DNA from: Deinococcus koreensis
GTDB lineage: Bacteria > Deinococcota > Deinococci > Deinococcales > Deinococcaceae
Reading direction: 5' to 3'
Assembly: GCF_002901445.1 (NCBI RefSeq)
Contig: NZ_PPPD01000001.1
Span: 1,105,001 to 1,169,000, forward strand
Length of the DNA stretch: 64,000 bases
Shown piece after piece: positions 55,625 through 64,000 of the stretch (the stretch's first letter is position 1; each line of letters begins with the position of its first letter). A program made the position numbers and the translations under genes. The notes below the pieces were generated by a model. That model was not told where the DNA came from. It did not search any database and saw only the letters and a program-made list of their open reading frames with translations.

Positions 55625-56047
55625 TCAGCGCCTCTTCGGCCAGGCCCCCGTACTCCACAGCGCCCAAAGCACCAGCACGGGCTGGAAGAACAGCCGGATC
55701 AGCCGGCTCTGGTCGGTGTCCAGCCCGAAGGCGTCGGTGCGGGTCAGGTACTGCGACACGTTGCCGGGAAACACGGCCACGAAGAAGGCGGCCAGCACCC
55801 AGCCCAGCGTGACCCTTTGGCGGCGCAGGAGCAGCAGCGCCAGCCCCAGGGCGATCTCCACCACGCCGGACGCGAGAACGACGAAATCTTTGTCCAGCGG
55901 GAGCCAGTCGGGCACCTGGGCCTGGAAGTCCTGGCGCAGAAAGGTGAGGTGGCCGCTGCCCGCGAAGACCAGCGCGGCGCCCAGCAACACCCGCGCGGCC
56001 GTCTGGAGAGGGGACGTGGCTGGGGCTGGGCCGGTCAGGCGGGTCAT
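55625..56047 (-). CDS. DoxX-like membrane protein
   Basis: A 140-residue protein with four membrane helices: LLGAALVFAGSGHLTFLR, VLASGVVEIALGLALLLL, LGWVLAAFFVAVFPG and LFFQPVLVLWALW. The GSGHL segment is typical of the DoxX/DoxD superfamily, with the N-terminal helices carrying the pattern. Roles include redox or quinone-associated functions; not resolved here. TACCCT ends six bases before the ATG (leaderless). Confidence 0.85.
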   Translation of the reverse strand: MTRLTGPAPATSPLQTAARVLLGAALVFAGSGHLTFLRQDFQAQVPDWLPLDKDFVVLASGVVEIALGLALLLLRRQRVTLGWVLAAFFVAVFPGNVSQYLTRTDAFGLDTDQSRLIRLFFQPVLVLWALWSTGAWPKRR

Positions 56048-56178
56048 GGCTTCAGGGTAGGCGGTCAGGGGGCCCGGTGCCGCCCTACCGGTGGGGCGTT
56101 GTCTTGACCAAAGTCATGACCCGGCTTGAGTTCGTGCAAGTCGCGGAGGGTCAGGAGATCGGGTCGGCGTGCTCAGTC

Positions 56179-56349
56179 CTACTGCCTGAGCCCTTCGCGC
56201 GCGTGGGCCTGAGCACCGGAGTACAGGGCACCCGTCAACGGATCGACGGACTGCTCCTTGCGCTCCAGCGTGGGCCGTAGCTTCACGAACTGCCAGAGCA
56301 GCGCTGCGGGCACGCCGATCAGGGCGGCGAGGATCAGGAGGTCAGCCAT
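56179..56349 (-). CDS. Small single-pass membrane protein, 56 aa
   Basis: A minus-strand frame of 56 codons: MADLLILAALIGVPAALLWQ, then a basic-acidic cytoplasmic tail LRPTLERKEQSVDPLTGAL. One N-terminal membrane helix and a charged tail are typical of small membrane regulatory peptides. It lies between the DoxX-like gene and a VOC pseudogene and overlaps an implausible plus-strand ORF. No strong ribosome site is seen. Confidence 0.5.
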   Translation of the reverse strand: MADLLILAALIGVPAALLWQFVKLRPTLERKEQSVDPLTGALYSGAQAHAREGLRQ

Positions 56350-56396
56350 CCCCGGTGGTACCGCGGCGCCTCAGCCCAATCGAAGACCAGCCTGGC

Positions 56397-56671
56397 TCAG
56401 CCCTTCTCCACCACGCAGAAGCGGTTGCCATCGGGATCGGCCAGAACCACGTCATCGGCATCCGGGCCGTACGTCCAGTCCACCCGCACGGCGCCCAGCG
56501 CCAGCAACCGCTCGACCTCGGCGGCCTGAGGGGTGGCATAGAGGTCGAGGTGATGCCGCCGGGCCTGGGCGGACGTCACCCGTTTGAGGGCGATCTGGAC
56601 GCCGGAACCTTCGTTGGGAATCAGCACCGCCCAGTCGTCCTCGGGGTCCTCGCGCGGGCGATAGTTCAGGG
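56397..56671 (-). pseudogene. VOC-family (glyoxalase-like) gene lacking its N-terminus
   Basis: The frame encodes the second half of a VOC protein: ALNYRPREDPEDDWAVLIP, then QARRHHLDLYATPQAAEVER and DVVLADPDGNRFCVVEKG at the end. The usual first 30-40 residues with the opening strand and first helix are absent; upstream in the same frame there is no ATG, GTG or TTG before a TAG, apart from an internal GTG at 56627. It looks like a truncated and probably inactive gene. Confidence 0.65.
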
Positions 56672-56783
56672 CCGCCCCGGACGATGGAACCGATCCTCGG
56701 CACCGGTCGAGTCTGGCGGGGCGCCCGGAAGCCTAAGCAAGACGTGGATGTGCGCCCAGGCCCCCCTGCCCTACCCTGAACCC

Positions 56784-57566
56784 ATGAGCGACCTCACCAG
56801 CAAAGCCCGCACCCTGCTCGACCTGCACTCCGCGCCCGAAATCCTGACCCTCGCCAACGTGTGGGACGTCGTATCGGCGCAGGTGGTGGCCGGGGTGCCC
56901 GGCGTGCGCGCCCTGGCGACCGCCAGCCACTCCATCGCCTCGACCTTCGGCTACAAGGACGGCGAGAACATCCCGCTGGAGCTGCACCTGGACATGGTGC
57001 GGCGGATCGTGGAGGCGGTCGATCTGCCGGTGAGCATGGACTTCGAGGCCGGCTACGGCAACGCGGGCGACACCGCGCGGCGGGCCATCGAGGCCGGCGT
57101 GGTGGGCGGCAACCTCGAAGACCAGATGAAACCGCTGGACGAGGCGGTGGCCGCCGTGAAGGCCGTCATGGAAGCGGGGCGCGCGGCGGGCATCGAATTC
57201 GTCCTGAACGCCCGCACGGACGCCCTGGTGCGGGCGGAGGCGGGCACGCCCAGAGCGCAGGTGCTGGACGAGGCGATCCGCCGGGGCCGGGCCTTCCTGG
57301 AGGCGGGCGCCCCGGTGGTCTTCGTGCCGGGTCTGGTGGCCCGCGAGGAGATCCAGCAGGTCGCGCAGGCGCTGGGGCCGCAGAAGCTGACGGTCATCAG
57401 CGTGCCGGGCGTGAGCCTGCCGGCGCGCGAGCTGCAGGCGCTGGGCGTGGCGCGGGTCTCCACCGGCCCCTTCACCCAGCGCGTGGCCCTGACCGCGCTT
57501 CAGGACGCGGCGACCGAACTCGTGGCGGGCGGCGGACTGCCGGCGGGGACGAGAGCGCTGAACTGA
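56784..57566 (+). CDS. Isocitrate lyase/PEP mutase family protein
   Basis: A 260-residue TIM-barrel protein. The early LANVWDVVSAQVV, SMDFEAGYGN (metal Asp and Glu), GGNLEDQM and FVLNARTDALVR match the PEP mutase/oxaloacetate decarboxylase branch rather than isocitrate lyase, whose KKCGH signature is absent. It probably cleaves or rearranges a 2-oxo acid carbon bond. TACCCT ends six bases before the ATG (leaderless). Confidence 0.87.
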   Translation: MSDLTSKARTLLDLHSAPEILTLANVWDVVSAQVVAGVPGVRALATASHSIASTFGYKDGENIPLELHLDMVRRIVEAVDLPVSMDFEAGYGNAGDTARRAIEAGVVGGNLEDQMKPLDEAVAAVKAVMEAGRAAGIEFVLNARTDALVRAEAGTPRAQVLDEAIRRGRAFLEAGAPVVFVPGLVAREEIQQVAQALGPQKLTVISVPGVSLPARELQALGVARVSTGPFTQRVALTALQDAATELVAGGGLPAGTRALN

Positions 57567-57586
57567 GGGCAGGAGAGCCGGAAGGG

Positions 57587-58489
57587 TCAGCCGTTCTCAG
57601 CCAGCACAGTCTCGATCTGACGCCGCGAAATGGCAGCCAGTTCTGGATTCGTGTGCTGGTAGTACGGCAGCGCCGCCAGGCCGACTGTCAGCGCCCAGCC
57701 GCGCCCGCGCGCCCAGGTGGATCCGTCCACGTTCAGGGCGGCGCGGAAGGTCGTGCGGGCCGGCGCGTCCAGCAGATTCCAGGCTGGCAGCAGATCCACC
57801 GCCGGGTCGCCCAGGGTGAGGCCGCCCCAGTCGATCACGGCGCTCAGGCGACCCTGCCGGGCCAGCAGGTTGCCGGGCTTCAGGTCGCCGTGTATCCAGA
57901 CCGGCACGCCGTCCCATGCGGGCGCTGCCAGGGCCGCCGCCCAGGCGGCCGTGACCTGGGCGGGGTCGAGCAGGCCCGCACAGGCGGCGATGGACTCACG
58001 GGCGCCTTCATCGCGGTCGTGCAGCGTGCCGCTGCGTGACCCTTGCGGCCCAGGCCCGTCAGGCGTCGGCACACGGCGCAGCGCGGAAATGAAGCCGCCA
58101 AGGTCGCGCGCCAGCTCATGCCCGTCGGTCACGTTGGTCAGCGTGGCGTCCTCGCCGGGCAGCCAGCGGTAGACCGCCCACGGATACGGAAAATCCTATG
58201 TGGGCACCCCCAGCGCCAGCGGCTGGGGCACCGGCAGCGGCAGGTGGGGGGCCAGGCGGGGCAACCACGCGGCCTCCTTGTGAATATCGTCCACCGCCCA
58301 GCCGATCCGGGGCAGACGCACCACGAACGTCTCGCCAAGGCGGTACATGGCGTGATCCGTGCCGGCCGAGCGCACCCGTGTCACGGACAATCCGGCCCAC
58401 CGGGGCTGTTGGGCCGCGATCAGGCGCGAGACGAGGGCCGCGTCGGTGGTCACTTCGTCGGCGTGCATCTGTACAGAAGGGTCACTCAT
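57587..58489 (-). pseudogene. Aminoglycoside phosphotransferase-family gene with an internal amber codon
   Basis: A single 301-codon frame is interrupted only by TAG at 58196-58198 (codon 98). Before it are ADEVTTDAALVSRLIAAQQP and the nucleotide loop MYRLGETFVVRLP; after it FPYPWAVYRWLPGEDATL, the Brenner motif VWIHGDLKPGNLL and VIDWGGLTLGDPAVDL. The fold is complete otherwise. A one-base change (for example GAG to TAG) would explain it. Family members phosphorylate aminoglycosides, macrolides or other alcohols. Restart downstream at a Met near 58132 would lack the ATP loop. Confidence 0.85.
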
Positions 58490-58577
58490 TCCTCGCCACC
58501 GTATCCGGCCAGCCCCCGCCCGCGCATGGGCCAGAGCACCTATCGCGTCCCCGGCGGGTCAGACCTACACTGCCCAC

Positions 58578-59051
58578 ATGCTCGAACTCCGACCGATGGA
58601 CGCCGCCGCCTTCGAGCGGTTTGTCGCGCATTCGGCCCCCCAGTACGCGGCCGAAAAGGTCGCCAGCGGCGAGTGGACACCTGAGGAAGCGCCGGAGCGC
58701 GGCGACCGCGAGTTCAGGGAGTTGCTGCCTCAGGGGCCGGACACGCCGGCAAATGTCCTGTACCACCTGCACGACTCGCAGGAGGGCGCGGACGTGGGTG
58801 TGCTGTGGTACGCCCTCCAGACGCGCGGGGGCGCCCGCACCGCCTTCGTCTACGAGATCGAGGTCTACGAACCCTACCGGCGGCGCAGCTACGCCACCCA
58901 GGCCTTCAGGGCGCTGGAGCACGACGCTGCCGCTCGGGGGGCCACCAACATCCAGCTCCATGTGTTCGGCCACAACACGGGCGCACGGGCGCTGTACGAG
59001 GGTCTGGGATTTCAGACCACGAACGTGATCATGAAGAAGGATCTGGGGTGA
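58578..59051 (+). CDS. GNAT family N-acetyltransferase
   Basis: A 157-residue acetyltransferase beginning MLELRPMDAAAFERFVAHSA. The acetyl-CoA region is FVYEIEVYEPYRRRSYATQA and the C-terminal signature is NTGARALYEGLGFQTTNVIM. TACACT ends six bases before the ATG at 58578 (leaderless). Substrate unknown. It faces away from the kinase pseudogene and ends seven bases from topoisomerase IB. Confidence 0.88.
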   Translation: MLELRPMDAAAFERFVAHSAPQYAAEKVASGEWTPEEAPERGDREFRELLPQGPDTPANVLYHLHDSQEGADVGVLWYALQTRGGARTAFVYEIEVYEPYRRRSYATQAFRALEHDAAARGATNIQLHVFGHNTGARALYEGLGFQTTNVIMKKDLG

Positions 59052-59058
59052 GGGATCG

Positions 59059-60092
<1,034 letters not shown>

Positions 60093-60096
<4 letters not shown>

Positions 60097-60839
60097 TCCT
60101 GCACCTGGGCCGGCAGCTGCCAGTCGATGGCCCCGCGCCCGGCCTCCTCCAGCGCGGCGTTCACCTGCGAGAAGGGGCGGGAGCCGAAGAACTTGGCTTC
60201 ACTGAGCGGACTGGGGTGCGCGGACTCGATGACCACGTGCTGCGGCCCGGTGATCAGCTTCTTCTTCTTGCGGGCGTAGGCGCCCCACAGCACGAAGACC
60301 ACCCGCTCCTCCTTCGCGTTCACGGCCCGGATCACGGCGTCGGTGAACGCCTCCCACCCTTTGTTGGCGTGGCTGTTCGCCTGCCCCTCGCGCACGGTCA
60401 GCACCGCGTTCAGCAGCAGGATGCCCTGCTCCGCCCAGGCTCTCAGGTAGCCGTGACGCGGCAGCGTGAAGCCGGGGATGTCCTCGCGGAGTTCCTTGTA
60501 GATGTTCCGCAGAGAGGGCGGAATGGGCACGCCGGGCCTGACCGAGAAGCTCAGGCCGTGCGCCTGGCCGGGGCGGTGGTAGGGGTCTTGCCCCAGGATC
60601 AGCACCCTGACGTCCTCCAGCGGCGTGAAGCGCAGGGCGTTGAACACGTCGGGCGCGGGGGGGAAGATGGTCTGCTCGCGGCGCTCGGCCACCAGAAAAT
60701 CCTTGAGCTGGTGGAAGGAGGGCGCGGCGAACTCGGCGCCCAGCGCCTCCTGCCAGCTCTGGGGCAGGCCGGCGGGCATGACGGCCTTTGGTGGCTCGGT
60801 CACGGGGTTGAGGCCAAACAGATCGGGCTGGTCGGACAT
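60093..60839 (-). CDS. ung: Uracil-DNA glycosylase
   Basis: A 248-residue family 1 UDG that excises uracil from DNA. The start [10 protein letters not shown] has an AAAGGAG site at proper spacing. The water-activating motif GQDPYH (D85), the [17 protein letters not shown] segment and the intercalation loop HPSPLS are intact. Length equals the Deinococcus enzymes. The same reading frame is open upstream through the photolyase, so UDG could be made both alone and as the C-terminal half of a 761-residue fusion. Confidence 0.95.
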
Positions 60840-62378
60840 GGGGGGTCTCCTTTTGACCTGAGTCTGAGGGGTGGGGCGCGGCGGTTTTTCAGGCAGACCC
60901 TGGGCTTTTCTTTCGGCGCGCATCGCCGCCTTCTTGCGGCTGCCGTGCCGCTCGTAGATGCGCCGCGCCTCGGCCTCGAACTCGGGCGCGGCGCGGGCAG
61001 CGGAAATCCGGGCGCGGGCCAGCCGTCCGGCCTCCTGCTCGTTCACGACCGGCGGCGGATAGTTCAGGCGGCCCGCCCCCGTCCACTCCCAGGGCGCGTG
61101 GATAAAATCGCCGGGCACGTCCCCGAGTTCGGGCACCCAGCGGCGGATGAAGTCGCCGCTCTCGTCCTGCTCGCGGGCCTGGCGGGTGGGCGAATAGATG
61201 CGGACGCGGTTGATGCCCACGGTGCTGGACTGCATCTGCATCTGCGACCAGTGGATGCCGGGCTCGTTGTCGAGCCACTCGCGCGCCAGGAACAGCCCCG
61301 GCGTGCGCCAGTGAAGCCAAAGGTGCTGCGAGGCGAAGGACACCAGCATGGCGCGCATCCGGAAGTTGAGCCAGCCAGTCTCCCGCAGCATCCGCACGCA
61401 GGCGTCCACCAGCGGAAAGCCGGTCTGGCCGTGCGCCCAGCGGTCGAAGTGCTCCTGGTTCCAGTGGTCTTCCCGCAACCCGTCCAGCGCGCGGTTCAGG
61501 TTGCGGAACTCCATCTGCGGCTCGGATTCCAGGCGCTGTAGAAAATGGCAGTGCCAGTGCAGCCGCGACTCGTAGGAACGCAGCGAGCGCACCCAGCGCG
61601 GGTCGGCGTTCGGGTCACCCTTGACCTCCGCCAGCCGCTGCCGGGTCGCCTGCACGACCTCTCTCAGCGAGACCGTGCCGTAGGCCAGCGGCGCGCTCAG
61701 GCGCGAGCAACTGGTCTCGGCGGTCACGGGGCTGCTCATCTCGCGCATGTAGTTCACGCCGCGCACGGCCAGGAAGGAGGCCAGCGTGGTCTGGGCCTCG
61801 GCCTGGCCGCCGTGGGGAATGGTCTTGGCATTCGCCGGAACGCCCAGGTCGGCGTGAGAGCGCACTCCGCCGGGCTCGGCCCCGGTGCCCTGCAGACCCT
61901 CGGGCACGGGCACGACCGGCGCGCTCAAACGCTCCTCCCAGGTCGCCGCCCAGCCGTCGCGGTTGGTCATGCGGCGGATCACGCCGTTCTGCGGCAACTC
62001 GGTCAGGGGCAGGCCGCGCTCCCGCGCCCAGGCGCGCACCCGGCGGTCGCGGGCGTAGCTCACGCCGTTACCGGTTTCCTCGTGCGCCCAGACGGCGCCC
62101 ACGCCATATTCCTCGCGCAGTTCCTCCAGCACGGCCACCGCCTCGCCGTGCCGGATGACGAGCCCGGTGCCCAGCGCCCGCAGCCGGAGGTCGAGTTCGC
62201 TCAGGCAGTCGTTCAGGTAACTCAGGTGGTGGCCGGCGAATTCCTCGTGCCCCAGCTGTTCGGGCTCGTAGATGTAGAGCGGCAGCACCGGCCCGCGCCG
62301 CGCGGCCTCCAGCAGCGGGGCATGGTCGCGCACGCGCAGATCTTTCTTGAACCAGACGAGTTGAACGCCACCGAACAC
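60093..62378 (-). CDS. Photolyase/cryptochrome reading in frame into uracil-DNA glycosylase (761 codons)
   Basis: Residues 1-490 are a cryptochrome/photolyase-family protein: [20 protein letters not shown] opens the Rossmann domain, and the FAD region shows [38 protein letters not shown] and [17 protein letters not shown]. It repairs UV photodimers with light or acts as a blue-light sensor. No stop codon separates it from UDG: a basic Pro-rich stretch (about 491-513) joins [12 protein letters not shown] 62378 is the start. A TGA in another frame (60889-60891) means a one-base indel would end the photolyase there, so the fusion needs checking. Confidence 0.7.
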
Positions 62379-62451
62379 AGGAGGGAGTCTTCCCTACCCG
62401 GGCGCGCAGAACGGTGGGAAGTCCCGCCCACTCAAGGAAAGCTAAACGGGC

Positions 62452-62964
62452 TCAGCTCACCCGAACCCGGTAGGTCAGCTTCAGGGTCTCGCCCGCCTTC
62501 AGCGAGCTGATCGTCCAGCGGACGTTGGTCACGTCGGTCAGGGCCGCCGCCGCCTTCTTCACGGCCGCCTTGCCGTTCTCGGTGACGCTGCTGATGCGCT
62601 GGGGAGCGGTGGAGTAGGTTCGGCCCCCGTCAGTGCTGTAGCTCAGGCCCACGCGCTCCAGCTTCGGCGTAATGGCGCCTGTGAACACGGTGCCCTCGGG
62701 CACAGGCATACTCACCACCACCTGCGGCAGGGTCGCGGCGCCGACGTTCTGCACGGTCACCTCCTCGCTCAGCACATCGCCGGGCACCACGGTCAGCGGG
62801 CTCTCGACCAGCTCCTCGGCCGACTGGCCGTTTACCGCCGAGACCTTCACGAGCTTCTGGACGGCCGTGTATTTCACGTTCTGTTTCACGGCCGCCGTCT
62901 GGGCCAGCACGGACGAAGCCAGCACAGAGGAGGTCAGCCAGAGGGCCGTCAGCAGGCGATTCAT
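62452..62964 (-). CDS. Secreted DUF11-domain protein
   Basis: A 170-residue exported protein. The signal peptide (1-22, LTALWLTSSVLASSVLAQ) precedes a single DUF11 conserved-repeat domain: VVPGDVLSEEVTVQNVG, VVSMPVPEGTVF, then TNVRWTISSLKAGETLKLTYRV at the end. Such domains are found in cell-surface proteins, often of unknown role. TACGGT ends six bases before the ATG (leaderless). Confidence 0.85.
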   Translation of the reverse strand: MNRLLTALWLTSSVLASSVLAQTAAVKQNVKYTAVQKLVKVSAVNGQSAEELVESPLTVVPGDVLSEEVTVQNVGAATLPQVVVSMPVPEGTVFTGAITPKLERVGLSYSTDGGRTYSTAPQRISSVTENGKAAVKKAAAALTDVTNVRWTISSLKAGETLKLTYRVRVS

Positions 62965-63049
62965 AGAGGAACCGTAGCGCAGGGTGGTTAGAGGAGTGAA
63001 GGGCGGGGGCGGAGTTGACCATGCGGCCCCGCCGATCCCCTCCAGACCC

Positions 63050-64000
<951 letters not shown>

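Noticed and set aside
56077..56280. 67-codon plus-strand ORF
   Set aside because: No ribosome site or family and it is antisense to a better-looking small membrane peptide.

Overview
The window is GC-rich chromosomal DNA (roughly 70% GC, strongly GC-biased third codon positions) and is most consistent with the genus Deinococcus. The gene set is typical of that lineage: a type IB DNA topoisomerase beside a uracil-DNA glycosylase and a photolyase, DUF1684, DUF4126, DUF427 and AIM24 proteins, a Lon protease behind an HspR-type operator, and many small secreted proteins. At least 20 genes have a TANNNT -10 box ending only 5-7 bases before the start codon, the arrangement expected for leaderless mRNAs, which are known to be abundant in Deinococcus. 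I saw no phage, insertion sequence, CRISPR array or plasmid gene; most of the region looks like core chromosome with scattered short repeats.

Layout. 1-2 kb: a cut-off GlsB/YeaQ membrane protein, two coupled small ORFs, then thrB. 2-11 kb: envelope genes (DUF5009 membrane protein, secreted transglutaminase-like protein coupled to a lipoprotein polysaccharide deacetylase, OmpR/histidine kinase pair, cupredoxin, PAP2 phosphatase, PIG-L deacetylase, GNAT). 11-19 kb: aldo/keto reductase, tRNA-Pro(GGG), AIM24, AEC transporter, a C5 DNA methyltransferase, two odd promoter-terminator units and a HerA-like ATPase. 19-28 kb: metabolic and hypothetical genes including HemW, a flavin reductase, a cytochrome P450, an esterase and lon, then an AlgH/YqgE protein. 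28.9-34.8 kb: a tightly overlapping six-gene minus-strand operon that matches the ebo (metabolite-traffic) cluster. 35-46 kb: tRNA-Asn, a Tat-exported metallo-beta-lactamase-fold protein, an M16 peptidase, a three-gene secreted operon with a dockerin-like protein and a candidate cohesin-like lipoprotein, an S4 protein, a TPR/HD-GYP protein and a PP2C phosphatase. 46-50 kb: two tandem glnK-amtB ammonium modules. 50-58.5 kb: M42 peptidase, pth, an FMN-dependent 2-hydroxy-acid oxidase, a PEP-mutase-family enzyme, and two decaying genes (a VOC protein and an aminoglycoside phosphotransferase-like kinase broken by one amber codon). 58.5-64 kb: a DNA-repair operon in which a photolyase reads in frame into uracil-DNA glycosylase and then topoisomerase IB, a DUF11 protein, and carA (cut by the window edge).

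How the parts work together. The ebo-like operon encodes a UbiA prenyltransferase, a sugar-phosphate-cyclase-like enzyme, two TIM-barrel proteins and a phosphodiesterase/phosphatase, in other bacteria linked to moving a metabolite or precursor to the periplasm. The repair operon combines direct reversal, base excision and topology control. The glnK-amtB pairs handle ammonium uptake and sensing. The most unusual items are the photolyase-UDG reading frame, the ebo-like operon, the paired strong promoters that run straight into terminators at 15.8-16.05 kb, the possible cohesin/dockerin pair, the three 17-bp repeats abutting the methyltransferase promoter, and short repeats that have invaded coding sequence in two genes.
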